Assembly (NCBI GenBank): GCA_030849075.1
Contig: JASAOO010003470.1
Coordinates: 1-64,000 of the forward strand
Direction: 5' to 3'
DNA: 64,000 nt
DNA from: Zelonia costaricensis
Lineage: Eukaryota; Euglenozoa; Kinetoplastea; Trypanosomatida; Trypanosomatidae
Shown here one piece after another: positions 27,356-36,936 of the stretch. How positions within the stretch are numbered: the stretch's first letter is position 1; the number at the start of each line of letters is the position of its first letter. The notes beneath the pieces were generated by a model that searched no databases, was not told the DNA's origin, and saw nothing but the letters and a program-made list of their open reading frames with translations. The position numbers and the translations under genes were made by a program.

Positions 27356-28090
27356 GGCGTAGCCCTGGAGCGGTGGAGGGGGGGGAGGGAGAGAAGGGGA
27401 GGGGGGCCGTGATGGGTATTGTGGGGCGCACCTTCTGTGTGACTGAGCAGGGCCGTTGGTGACATGACACAGACGGAGGAGAGTGGGGGATCGAGCATGA
27501 AGAGAGCGTGCGCTACGCTGCGAGGGGGGACGCGGCGACCAGCCGTAGGAGCGGCCCCAACCGCACACAGAGAAGTGGGCCGGCGCATCCGCATCAGAGC
27601 TGTGGCGCAGCTGCCGCCATATGCATACACGTGCTCAGAGACGCACGAAAACGTCCTGATGCGCGCCTTTCCCTTCGCGCTCCCCGGGTGGTGGACGCTG
27701 ACTTCGCCGCCCCTCTCGTGCCGTCGTCACGACAAGCGCAGTGCACCCTCGGTGCGGCGGGAGGGGCATGTGTGCCTGATGCTCGCCGCGCGTGGGCGCG
27801 AACCGGTTCTGCAGGGTGCCTGCGTACGGCACAAGAACGGACATGAGATTCACACAAGCGCACGTGTAAGAACCGCAAGAGGTGGGGGAGTGTGTGTTGG
27901 GGGAGGTGAAGACGGAGAGAGCACACTGGCCGATTGACGCGTACCACAACACAACCAATACGCGCCTCCGCGGGAGAGAAGAGAGCCGGGCGAAGGCGCA
28001 TGCAAGGGCAAGAGGGACAGAGACGTGCAGTCGCCGCGTGCGTGCCGTCTGCAGGGACCTGCAGCAACGCAATCCACGTCTCCCGCCGCC
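27356..28090. other. Spacer between kinesin and Mdm12-like genes
   Basis: No gene seen beyond the acceptor described at its left end. The remainder is presumed 3' UTR of the Mdm12-like gene. Confidence 0.6.
27365..27406 (-). promoter_or_regulatory. Candidate trans-splice acceptor for the kinesin gene
   Basis: On the minus strand a 35-base pyrimidine tract (27406-27372) is followed by AG at 27366-27365, about ten bases before the ATG at 27355. It supports the short start rather than the upstream open frame, because the upstream residues would be removed by splicing. Confidence 0.5.
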
Positions 28091-29128
28091 TCACGGGTTG
28101 AGCTCGATGGTGATGCCATCGGCCATGAGGCGCTCGATGAGCGGCCGCAGCATGTTCTGGATGTGCTCCTCCACCTTCTTCCCCGCCCCTGGCACGGCCC
28201 CCAGGTTCGACTCGATCTTGTAGTGCTTGATCGGGTCCCCGAAGAGCTGCACCTTCACCCGCCGGCGCTTCACCACAGCACGCTTGTTAGCCAGGTCGAT
28301 CAAGGAGTGCCGCGGGGTGCCGGACATCACCGAGCTCGAGCTGACGCTGCCGCGTGCCCCACTGCCACCCGCCGCCGCGGTGTCTGCACCAGTTGCCACC
28401 GCGCCGCTGACCCGTGGAGAAGTGAGGATGGGCGGAGCGGCAGGTGCCGGTGCCCCCTGCGCCGCCTCAGGAGGTCGCATCGCACGCCGCCCGCCGGCGC
28501 CGAGCAGCACGCCGTAGCCGGAGCTCGGGTAGCCACCCACTCGCGGGCTGCGGCCGCCGCTGGACTGCGCAGCTGAGAAGAGCGCCGACGTGCTGCTGCG
28601 CGGCGGGCGCCCGAGCGAGGGCAGCGATGGCACGTCGCCGCCGGTGCGGGTGCTGCCGGTGAGGCCCATGGCGGAGTCGGGCCGCAGCAGCCCAGCGTCC
28701 CCGCCGCTGCTGACGTCGTCCACGTCTTGGAAAAACTCGATCGAGGCCACGCCGTCGATGCACACGTCGCGCAGCGTCATCTCCAGCGGGCAGTAGAAGG
28801 GCATCGCGAGGTTGAGGTCGCTGCTCAGGGTGGAGTTGGCGCCGACGGTGTCGACGTTCACCTGCAGCCCGCGCAGCTTCAGCGCGAACTCGCCGTCGTA
28901 GCGCACCTTCACCATGAGCGCCGTATGCTCGAGCGAGAGCTCGCGAATGCCCGTCAGCATCACCTGCGGCGGCGTGCTCCCAATCTCGGGCAGCTCCACG
29001 TGGACGACGCCGCGCACGAGCTTGCTCTCCCCCTTGGCCATTGCGCCGCGGATGGAGGACTCCAGCGCCGACCGGATGGCCTCGCGGTCCTCCAGACTCC
29101 AGCGCTGCGGCCAGTCCCAGTGCAGCAT
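28091..29128 (-). CDS. Mdm12-like SMP-domain protein (ERMES candidate)
   Basis: The 345-residue protein has no signal peptide or membrane segment. Its first 135 residues follow the pattern of Mdm12: a start of LHWDWPQRW / AIRSALESSI type, then LPEIGSTPPQVMLTGI, then VKVRYDGEFALKLRGLQVN and MPFYCPLEMTLRDVCIDG. Its last 55 residues (QLFGDPIKHYKIESNLG, then GKKVEEHIQNMLRPLIE) match the Mdm12 C-terminus (...IKVESEIG...GKVE.FI...). A 150-residue Ser/Gly/Pro-rich insert separates the halves. Mdm12 is the soluble SMP (lipid-binding) subunit of ERMES, which tethers ER to mitochondria and transfers phospholipids. The match was made by eye on motif spacing, so another SMP/TULIP protein is possible. Confidence 0.6.
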   Translation of the reverse strand: MLHWDWPQRWSLEDREAIRSALESSIRGAMAKGESKLVRGVVHVELPEIGSTPPQVMLTGIRELSLEHTALMVKVRYDGEFALKLRGLQVNVDTVGANSTLSSDLNLAMPFYCPLEMTLRDVCIDGVASIEFFQDVDDVSSGGDAGLLRPDSAMGLTGSTRTGGDVPSLPSLGRPPRSSTSALFSAAQSSGGRSPRVGGYPSSGYGVLLGAGGRRAMRPPEAAQGAPAPAAPPILTSPRVSGAVATGADTAAAGGSGARGSVSSSSVMSGTPRHSLIDLANKRAVVKRRRVKVQLFGDPIKHYKIESNLGAVPGAGKKVEEHIQNMLRPLIERLMADGITIELNP

Positions 29129-29738
29129 CCGTTGTCCCCCGGGGGTGGGGTGCGGAGGGGGGGGGGAGGCAGGTGTGTAGGGTATGCGAGAACTGAATCG
29201 CTACTCCGCCTCGGCGGGGTGGGTTCGAGGGGGCTGCGCGCAGGCGCGGCTGCACTTTCTGGGGTGAGGGAAGCAGCTGGTCGTCGCAGCAGCAGCGGCG
29301 GCAGGAGGGGCTGTGACGTAACGGGGAGGGCAAGTGAGATGCTGATCCGATGGTTGCAGCGGGGGGGAGGAGAGGTGACAAGGCAAGGCGGCGGAACTCA
29401 GTGGAAAGCGGCTGTGTGCACGTGCCTCGACCGCCCTCGCCACACTCCCCTCAGCCGCGCCTCGATGCTCCGCCATCGCCGCAGGAGACGAGTACGGCGC
29501 AGCATGGGAAGCCCGGGGGGATGGCGGAGGAGAGCCCCTCCCCCTCACCCCATCGTGAGACGGTGATCCGTTTGATTTGTACTTACGTGGGTCTTAACGA
29601 GCCGCCACATCCGACGGCAGACACTGTGAACAGAGAAAAAAAGTGGCACAAGCGCCACCGACACACACACACACACACACACAAGTGCTGCTCCGCTGCG
29701 GTCGCACGCCTCCCTTCGCATGCCTCGCTGTGCACAGC
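29129..29738. other. Spacer upstream of the Mdm12-like gene
   Basis: No gene seen. A G-rich stretch at about 29138-29170 (C-rich when transcribed) lies just upstream of the Mdm12-like start, and a CA repeat lies at 29660-29683. Confidence 0.6.
29660..29683. repeat. (CA)n microsatellite
   Basis: A perfect CA dinucleotide repeat about 60 bases downstream of the stop codon of the PPR-like gene, hence a GU repeat in its 3' UTR. Confidence 0.9.
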
Positions 29739-31805
29739 TCATACACTGCGTTCGCCCGGATACCGGCCAAAAGGAATGACGCTGCCCACCATGCTGCCCA
29801 CGTTCTCGGAGCTGCGCGGCTTCGTGTGCTGGCCATAGCGGCGCAGCATCGTGTCGCGCGGCCGCAGCTGCCACGCCGCCCTCAGCTGGCGCAGCCGGTG
29901 CGGCGGGGTCTCGGCGATGGTCGTCTCCGCGTCCTCGCCGAGGGTGCCCGACGGAGCCGCCGCCTGCGCCGCCTCGGTGCGGCTGGCAAACGCGTCGAGC
30001 TCTGCCGTGGTGCCGTGTGCCTCCTGGCAGAGCCGCAGACACGTCAGCGTGTCGTCGTTCACGTCGATGGCCAGCAGGGCGTACAAGCGAGCAACGTCAG
30101 CCGTCATACTCCGCGAGCCGTCCGCGGACTGCGCATTGGCCAGCAGGAGGGAGTTGAGGATGCGCGTCGTGAGCGGCTTGCCGAAGCTGACGAGCTTCTT
30201 GATGCGGCTGAAGGCACTGCTCACCGCGCCGACGTGGGCGGCCAGCTCCATGCACTGATCGTAAATCTGCACAATGTTGTCCACGACGCTGCCGACCTCT
30301 TCGAGGCGCTGCATCATCGCCTCGCACGCCGTGTACATCTCCATGGTCGGCGCCGCGCACGTGGCGCAGGCCTGCAGCAGTAGCAGCGTCATCTCCGGTG
30401 TTGGGTTGACGTCGCCGTGCACGTAGTGCTGCTGATACACCGCCAGCGCCAGCTCCCCGTCCGCCTGCACCGCGCAGTACAAAAAGGCGGTGGTGTACAG
30501 CAGGTAGTCGGCCGTCAGGCCGCGCGGCGCCAGCTGGCCAAGCACGTCCATGACGTAGTCGCCCATGCCCGGCACGTGGCGGATGGCGTAGAGTGCCCAC
30601 TGGTAGCACTCCAGCGAGGCGCGTATCTGCGCCCCGTCCGCGAAGTGCAGCGCCTCCAGCACAAGCGTCGGCTTGTTCAGCATGCTGCACATCCGCATGT
30701 ACGCCTCCAGGCACGCGCCGTCGCGCTTCAGCGCGTAGAAGTCGAAGAGCGACCACGCATCGAGGCCGCGCGCCGCATACCCGTCCCACGTCGCCGGGAC
30801 GCCCTCCACCTCGGCCAGCGCACTCGCAGACGACGACGAGGCCTCGCCCGTCTCTGCCGCCTGCAGCTCCTCGGCGGCAATAGAGACGAGAAGTATCGTG
30901 TTGGCCAGCATCGACGGACGCGGCCGCAGGTGGCGCGAGATGACCTCTGCCATGATGGCCATGCCATGGGCGGGCTTGCGGCACGCAACGCACAGCTCCA
31001 GCACCGCGTCGTACAGGTAGGTTGTCACGGTGAAGCCCCCGACCGCGTCGTCGGTCGAGTCCGCCGCCGCCGCCTCCAGCTCGCGGGCGCGCTGCAGGTA
31101 CACGTCCCAGCCCTTCTCCCACTGCTTGCACACTGCGCAGCACCGAATCATCTCCGCGTGCGTCTCCGGCCCGACGTCGACCGGCGGGATGTTCGTGACG
31201 ACAAGCCGCTCAAATATTTCCTCGGCGCACTCGAAGCTGGCGGCGCGCTTCGTGTCGCCCAGCAGCGTCAGCTGGTCACGCTGGTAGCGCAGCAGGGCGG
31301 CGCAGCTCTTGTCCGGCAGCGGCACGCGCTGATAAAGGAAGTCGGTGAGGAGGCGGTTCGGGGTGGGCAGCATGCGGGCGTGGCGAACGAGCTTGTCGAT
31401 GTCCAGCAGGTGCATGTCGCGCTTGAAGTAGCCGTACCGCGCGTAGCGGAGGTTCTTGGCAAGGGTGGTCTGGTTGAAGATGTGCTTCATGTGCGGCCGG
31501 TCCGGGTCCACCCACACCCGGTACGCCTTCTCGAAGCCCGGCTCGCCACCGAAGAGGCCCATGGCGGAGGTCGTGAGGGCGGGCCGGTGCAGCTCCTTGT
31601 ACGCCGCGCTCTGAATGTGCGCCTGCAGTGCCCGCGCGGCTGGGGCCGCGTCATCGATCCACAGCGCCGGCTCTGCGGCTCCGCCCTCGTCCGCCGCTGC
31701 GGCACGTGCTGCTGTGGAGTCCTGTCCGTGCTCCTGCAGGAAGCTCGTGGCAGACGCCACCGCCATGGAGGCGAAGCAGCGTGCCACGGCCGTGTGGGAC
31801 AGCAT
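29739..31805 (-). CDS. Probable mitochondrial PPR-like helical-repeat protein
   Basis: The 688-residue protein starts at the ATG at 31805; the frame upstream is open but low-complexity. The N-terminus (LSHTAVARCFASMAVASATS) is rich in Ala/Ser with Arg and without acidic residues, as in a mitochondrial presequence. The body is all-helical with repeat-like units of about 35 residues, for example TYLYDAVLELCVACRKPAHG followed by RPRPSMLANTILLVS, which has PPR spacing. Proteins of this kind in trypanosomatids act on mitochondrial RNA or in mitoribosome assembly, but I do not recognise the specific gene. Nothing catalytic is visible. Confidence 0.65.
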   Translation of the reverse strand: MLSHTAVARCFASMAVASATSFLQEHGQDSTAARAAAADEGGAAEPALWIDDAAPAARALQAHIQSAAYKELHRPALTTSAMGLFGGEPGFEKAYRVWVDPDRPHMKHIFNQTTLAKNLRYARYGYFKRDMHLLDIDKLVRHARMLPTPNRLLTDFLYQRVPLPDKSCAALLRYQRDQLTLLGDTKRAASFECAEEIFERLVVTNIPPVDVGPETHAEMIRCCAVCKQWEKGWDVYLQRARELEAAAADSTDDAVGGFTVTTYLYDAVLELCVACRKPAHGMAIMAEVISRHLRPRPSMLANTILLVSIAAEELQAAETGEASSSSASALAEVEGVPATWDGYAARGLDAWSLFDFYALKRDGACLEAYMRMCSMLNKPTLVLEALHFADGAQIRASLECYQWALYAIRHVPGMGDYVMDVLGQLAPRGLTADYLLYTTAFLYCAVQADGELALAVYQQHYVHGDVNPTPEMTLLLLQACATCAAPTMEMYTACEAMMQRLEEVGSVVDNIVQIYDQCMELAAHVGAVSSAFSRIKKLVSFGKPLTTRILNSLLLANAQSADGSRSMTADVARLYALLAIDVNDDTLTCLRLCQEAHGTTAELDAFASRTEAAQAAAPSGTLGEDAETTIAETPPHRLRQLRAAWQLRPRDTMLRRYGQHTKPRSSENVGSMVGSVIPFGRYPGERSV

Positions 31806-33161
31806 ACCGAGACGTGGACGTGGGTGCAGAATGTGGGGAGGGGCCTCGGTCACAAAAGGCCTTGGTGGGGGGGGGGGGGGACTTGGTGGGGAGGGAGGCG
31901 GATGCCGCAGTGCCCCGCGTTGCTTTCCGTCGTCGCGAGAAAAGGGGGCGAAGTGAGGAGGGGGCGAAGTGAGGAAGGGAGGCAGGGTGGCCACGAGGCG
32001 GCGGCCCCTCGCGGGTTGGTGGGGGAGGGAGGGGGAGGGGGGTGCGGCAAACAGAGAAAAGGGGGAGTTGGCGAGGAGGGTGAATGCGCGGGGGTCGGAG
32101 GGACACACACGCAACGCTGGAGAAGGGTCGCCACCCCCACCCCCTTCTCCGTGTTGGCGTTGGCCACAGTCGAGGTGCGCCTGCTTGTGCACCAGAGGGC
32201 CTGCATCGTCGTGCCTTTTTCTCTTCGAGTCAGCTAGCAGCAGCGGGGTGCGGCGGCTATGGGGAAAAGAGGGGGCGCGGCCCACACACGTGTCGCTGTG
32301 ACACGCACCGCAGACCCGATCGACCTCCCACGAGCAGAGATGTCTGATGCGAGGCGCGCGAGGGTCGTGCAAGGCCACCCGCACCCTCCACACGCACACC
32401 ATGACAGATCTCCCTCTCTCTCCGGCTTTGGACATCACGCACGCGTACTGCAGCACACAAGGCAGGCGCGTGCCTCTCCTGCTTCTGAGTTGTGGTTCAC
32501 TAAAGCTCTTGGTTGGGTCGCCCTCCAAGGGGGAGGGAGGGAGGAGGTGGTTGTAGACTTGCCACCAACGCGTGCAAGCGGGCACATGTTATGTACATCA
32601 GCGTAAAGGCGAAAAGAAAACGCAGCTGCGCCGTCGCGCTACGGTGGGACAGGCAGGGGGGGGGCAAAAGAAGGCATCGCAGCCTGGAACGCATCGTACG
32701 TGCAGGCGCGGTCTTGACTAGAGCATACATACACAAAACGCACGTGCCCATTCACACGTCCGCAGAGTCGCGCAACGGTGCGCGCAGCCGCAGCGTTGGC
32801 CGCGCTACATCCAGTCGGGACGCGCAGCATGGGGGGTCCACGCTCCGGAGAGGGCGCGGCGCGACCCAAGCAAACACACACACACACACACGCATACGCA
32901 TATGCACGCGCATATCCACACGCCAGAAGCAGAAGACGTCTGAGGAGGAAGGCAGCGGAGCAGCTCGCACGCAGCGCCGCAAAGGACTGCGCCAACGGCA
33001 CTTACAGTCAAGAGACGCAAAGCGAGGCGGAGGCGGCGCAGCCCCCGCAGCAGCCACACGTCGACGTCGGTGGTACGCCCACAACGAGCAGAGAGACCCC
33101 AGAGCCACCCATGCACGCCCGCGGACGCAGACGCAGCCGTGCACGCACGAGTGCACGCACG
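31806..33161. other. Spacer between PPR-like and CFAP57 genes
   Basis: No gene seen. G-rich stretches at 31866-31900 and 32025-32060 (C-rich on the transcribed strand) are the expected leader of the PPR-like gene. A CA repeat lies at about 32875-32895. Confidence 0.6.
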
Positions 33162-36100
33162 CTACGCGCCGGCGGTGGGAAGCGGCAGGCCCTTTGCCTT
33201 GAGCTGCGACTCGAGCTGCTCCACAATCGCACGCAGGCGCCCCATTTCCGCCTGCTGCACGCTGATCTCGCGCGCGTACTCCTCGTTGTAGACGGAGACA
33301 CCGCTCGGGTCGGTGGGTCGGATGACGCCGGCCTTGGCCGCCAGCGTCCGCGCCTCCTTGCGGAGGTCGTTGATCTCGCGAATGAGGATGACGTTCTCGG
33401 TGGTGATGCGCTGCTTCTCCATGCGGTGGTTCTCCTCGTCCTTGGCGATCTTCTTCTTGAGGCTGGCGAGGTTGCCCTCGAGGTGGTCGCGCTCGCGGTG
33501 GTAGTCCTTCACCTCATCCGTGGCCGTCCGCGCCGACGTGAACTGCCGCTGGTTCGCGACGCGGCGGCCGTCGGTGTAGTTCTCGTAGAGAGCCATTGCC
33601 ATCGCCTTGAGCCGCTTCTTGTCGTGGGAGGTCTGGTACTCGTTGAACGTGTCGCCAATCTCGGCCCACATCCGCCCCTGGAAGGACTTGGCCTCCGCGA
33701 TGCGGCCCGCGATGCCGTCCAGCTCCTTCTGCTGCGCCGCGCGCTTCTGCCGCAGGCTCTTGATCTGCAGGACGAGGTGCTCGTTGCTCGACTCGTACTG
33801 GCCCGTCTCCGCCTCCATGTGCTCCAGCTTCACCTTGGAGGCGCTGATTTCGTTGTCCTTGGGCTCGATCTGTGTCTTGAGCTCCTTGCGCTTGTACTCC
33901 AGCACGAACTTGAACTTCTCCAGCTCCTGGTTCTTGGTGCGCAGGTCTTGGATGCGGCGGTCCTTCTCGGCAATCGTCTCACCACGCTCACGCAGCTCGT
34001 TCGTCAGGGCCTCGATGTCGCGCTTGGCCGACTCGATATGCGACTCAAGCACCGTCTGCTGCCGCAGCTTCTCCGTGACATCGGCCATCTTGGCCTCCAG
34101 CTCGGCCCGGTTCAGGTTCTCCTTGGAGATGAGGGCGTTGTTGGCCGACTGCAGCGCCGCCGCCTCCTCCTCCTGCTCGCGGAAGCGCTTCTCGTAGTAC
34201 TCCTTCGCCTTGACGATCTCCGTGTCGTTGTCCTCTTCGATCATCGCGCACATCGCCTCCGTCTCCGTGTCGTTGCGCTCCTTCTCCGCGGCGACACGGT
34301 GCTGCTCCTCGTCCAGCGCGTTGAACTCCTTCTGCTGCCGCTGCTTGTCGATGTGGTGCTGCGCGTCGGCCTCGGCCTGCAGCGCAGCCTTCTCGCGCGT
34401 GTGCTTGGCGTCCTCCTCGGCGATGAGGTGGCGCAGCTGGTCGGCGCGGCTGGACAGCGACTCGATCTTGCAGCGGTAGTCCTCCTCCGTCTGCTGCAGC
34501 GTGTGGGCCGACTTCTGCTCCATGTCGGCCATGAACTCGGTGAAGCGGATGGCCTGCTCGCCCTTCGCCGCATCCAGCGTCGCAATCTCAGCCCGCTGCT
34601 TCTTCATCTCCGCGCGGTAGTCGCGGTCCAGCTGAGCGATCTGCTCCTCGTGCTGCCGCTCCTTCTTGAGCAGCTGCTGCTGCATCCGCTGCCGCAGGTC
34701 CTTCACCTGCGTCGTCAGGTTGCGCAGCGTCTGCATCGACGCGTCGAGGTCGCGCCGGTCCACGAGCAGCTCTGTCGTGTACTCGAGCTGCTTCACCGTG
34801 CCCCGGTGCGGGGCGACGATGTCCCAGAAGACGACCATGCCGTCGTCGCCCACCGTGATCAGCATGCCCTCGTCGTACGAGATGGCGATGTCGGCGACGA
34901 CGCCGATGTGCGTGACGTGCGTCTCGATCGTGATGTCGCGCTGCGCCGTCACGACGCGCGGGTTGCCGTGGTGGCCGTCAGCGCCGCCACCGCCGACGAC
35001 GCTACCCGCCGCGCCGGCGCCCGCCCCGCCCCCGCCCCCGGCCGCGCGGTCCACCGCCTGCCCGTTCAGCTTCTCGCCGAGGTACGTGTTGTAGACGCGC
35101 ACCGTGCCGTCCTCGCAGCCGCCGAAGAGAAGCTTGAGCGACTGGCTGACGAGCATGCACCGCATCGACGCGTCCGGCAGGTTGTACTCGACCGTCTGCA
35201 GCATCGTGGACCGGTCAATCTGTCGCATCTTGCGGTCGTTGCCGGCGGCCCACACGGTGAGCACGTCGGCGGCTGCGCAGTGGTACGTGACCGCCTTGGT
35301 GACATTGTCGCGCACCTTGTGGAAGTCGCACAAGCTGAACTCGAAGACGGCGCCGTCGGCGCCGGAGGAGACGAGGCGGGTGTCATCCGGTGGCACGAAG
35401 TTGAGGCTGCGCACCTTGCTGTTGTGCCCGCGCAGGTGGCCCAGCAACTCGCACGTGTACGTGTAGTGCACGTGGATGATGGTGGAGTTGGCGACGGCGA
35501 AGTACTGGCCGCCGTGGCTGAAGCTGCACGCCGCGCAGTTGCGGATGGTGAGCCGCTTGAACTCGCACAGGTCCTTCTCGTATATGTTGAAGACGCGTAG
35601 GGAGTCGGTGAAGCCGATGATCATGTGCAGCCCGGACGGGTGCATCGCCATGCTCACAATCTCCTCGTGGAACTGCTTGCGCATCTCCACGACGTTGGTG
35701 ATGCTGTTCCACAGGAAGACGCTGCCGTCACGGCCGGCGGTCGCCACGAGGGGGCGCTGCACGCACGTGTCGACGGCGACGACGCCGCTGGTGTGGAAGG
35801 GCTGGCCGACGGGCTGGAAGACCATGTCCTCCGCCTTGGTGAAGTCCGCGTTGGGGACGTTGAGGGCGTAGATCTGCTTGGTGCTCGTCAAGAACGCCAG
35901 CAGCTCCTCCGCCGGCGGCGGCGTAAAGGTGAAGGCCCGGATGACGGGCACATCCGCCCCGATCTTCGACGCGGTCGTCAGATCGGTGGCGGTGCCGTAG
36001 CTGCCGTCCGCGGTGAAGCGGAAGGTGCGCACCTTGCGGTACATCTCCTTGCTGCGAGTGCGCTCAAAGAGCGTGATGAGGCCCATGTCGCCGCCGCACA

Positions 36101-36896
36101 CGAACCCCTTCGTGTACGACGCCAGCGCGGTGATGGCGATGCCGTCCGACGGGGACAGCGGGAGGGGGTGCTTGTACTGCTGCTGCTCGAAGAGGAGGAG
36201 ATCGCCGTTCTCGGTCGAGACGACGAGGCGGTGCTCCTCCTCGATCAGCCACGTGTGGGCCAGGTAGTGCACCTCCGGCGCCTCCACACCACCGCCAGCC
36301 GGGAAGAGGTGGCCCTCGGAGTAGGAGAAGAACTTGACGCAGCCGCGCCCCGTCACGCACACCAGCGCCGGGTCGTACGAGGAGATAGAACACTGCTTGA
36401 GGTGGCGCTGATCCTTGGCCACCATCGTGTTCTCGAGCGCCGAGTCGTGGGCCAGCATCTTGTGCTTCTCCACGTCCCAGTAGACCAGCTTCCACTCCGG
36501 GAAGCCGCCGAGGGCGACGAGGTAGCGGCCGTCCTGCGAGAAAGACAGCGACACGAACTCGTTGGAGCCGACCTCGGAGAGATGCAGCACCGACCGCCGC
36601 CGGATGCGGGGCGAGGCGGCCGGGTCGAAGAGGTAGATGACGATGTACGGCGTCTTGCCCGACTCAGCGACGGCGAGCAGCCTCCGGCTCGGGGCGAGGG
36701 CCATGGCCGTCACCCCCTCGCAGCCTGGCGTGCACGGCACCAGCTCCTGCGTGCCCTGCTGCGTGTCCAGCAGCACGAGGCTCTCCCCGGCTACCCAGAC
36801 GATGAAGTCCTCATCGAGGTAGTGCACGCCGTCCTTGACGTCCTCGCACACGCCAAACACCATCCGGCGCTCTATCATGCGCGGGTTCTGCGCCAT
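33162..36896 (-). CDS. CFAP57: Cilia- and flagella-associated protein 57 (WDR65)
   Basis: The 1244-residue protein starts at the ATG at 36896, where homology begins (MIERRMVFGVCEDVKDGVHY, like the HIFGLRSHV..NI.YFDE opening of WDR65). The first 700 residues form two WD40 propellers; one clear blade is GHNSKVRSLNFVPPDDTRLV followed by SSGADGAVFEF. A Gly-rich insert (around 580-610) sits in the second propeller. Residues about 705-1230 are a nearly continuous coiled coil (for example LRNLTTQVKDLRQRMQQQ). Domain order and length match CFAP57, an axonemal protein of inner dynein arm g/d and the regulatory complex. It should localise to the flagellum. Confidence 0.92.
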   Translation of the reverse strand: MAQNPRMIERRMVFGVCEDVKDGVHYLDEDFIVWVAGESLVLLDTQQGTQELVPCTPGCEGVTAMALAPSRRLLAVAESGKTPYIVIYLFDPAASPRIRRRSVLHLSEVGSNEFVSLSFSQDGRYLVALGGFPEWKLVYWDVEKHKMLAHDSALENTMVAKDQRHLKQCSISSYDPALVCVTGRGCVKFFSYSEGHLFPAGGGVEAPEVHYLAHTWLIEEEHRLVVSTENGDLLLFEQQQYKHPLPLSPSDGIAITALASYTKGFVCGGDMGLITLFERTRSKEMYRKVRTFRFTADGSYGTATDLTTASKIGADVPVIRAFTFTPPPAEELLAFLTSTKQIYALNVPNADFTKAEDMVFQPVGQPFHTSGVVAVDTCVQRPLVATAGRDGSVFLWNSITNVVEMRKQFHEEIVSMAMHPSGLHMIIGFTDSLRVFNIYEKDLCEFKRLTIRNCAACSFSHGGQYFAVANSTIIHVHYTYTCELLGHLRGHNSKVRSLNFVPPDDTRLVSSGADGAVFEFSLCDFHKVRDNVTKAVTYHCAAADVLTVWAAGNDRKMRQIDRSTMLQTVEYNLPDASMRCMLVSQSLKLLFGGCEDGTVRVYNTYLGEKLNGQAVDRAAGGGGGAGAGAAGSVVGGGGADGHHGNPRVVTAQRDITIETHVTHIGVVADIAISYDEGMLITVGDDGMVVFWDIVAPHRGTVKQLEYTTELLVDRRDLDASMQTLRNLTTQVKDLRQRMQQQLLKKERQHEEQIAQLDRDYRAEMKKQRAEIATLDAAKGEQAIRFTEFMADMEQKSAHTLQQTEEDYRCKIESLSSRADQLRHLIAEEDAKHTREKAALQAEADAQHHIDKQRQQKEFNALDEEQHRVAAEKERNDTETEAMCAMIEEDNDTEIVKAKEYYEKRFREQEEEAAALQSANNALISKENLNRAELEAKMADVTEKLRQQTVLESHIESAKRDIEALTNELRERGETIAEKDRRIQDLRTKNQELEKFKFVLEYKRKELKTQIEPKDNEISASKVKLEHMEAETGQYESSNEHLVLQIKSLRQKRAAQQKELDGIAGRIAEAKSFQGRMWAEIGDTFNEYQTSHDKKRLKAMAMALYENYTDGRRVANQRQFTSARTATDEVKDYHRERDHLEGNLASLKKKIAKDEENHRMEKQRITTENVILIREINDLRKEARTLAAKAGVIRPTDPSGVSVYNEEYAREISVQQAEMGRLRAIVEQLESQLKAKGLPLPTAGA

Positions 36897-36913
36897 GGCT
36901 GACCTCCGTGGCG

Positions 36914-36936
36914 CTGGTACAAGAGGGAAAAGAGAA
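36914..36936 (-). promoter_or_regulatory. Candidate trans-splice acceptor for CFAP57
   Basis: On the minus strand a pyrimidine tract (36936-36920) precedes AG at 36915-36914, 18 bases upstream of the ATG. It supports the chosen start and a very short 5' UTR. Confidence 0.45.

Noticed and set aside
24218..27412. A 1064-codon open frame on the plus strand opposite the kinesin gene
   Set aside because: It is antisense to a clear kinesin, rich in Arg/His/Leu with no family match, and arises from GC-rich codon use.
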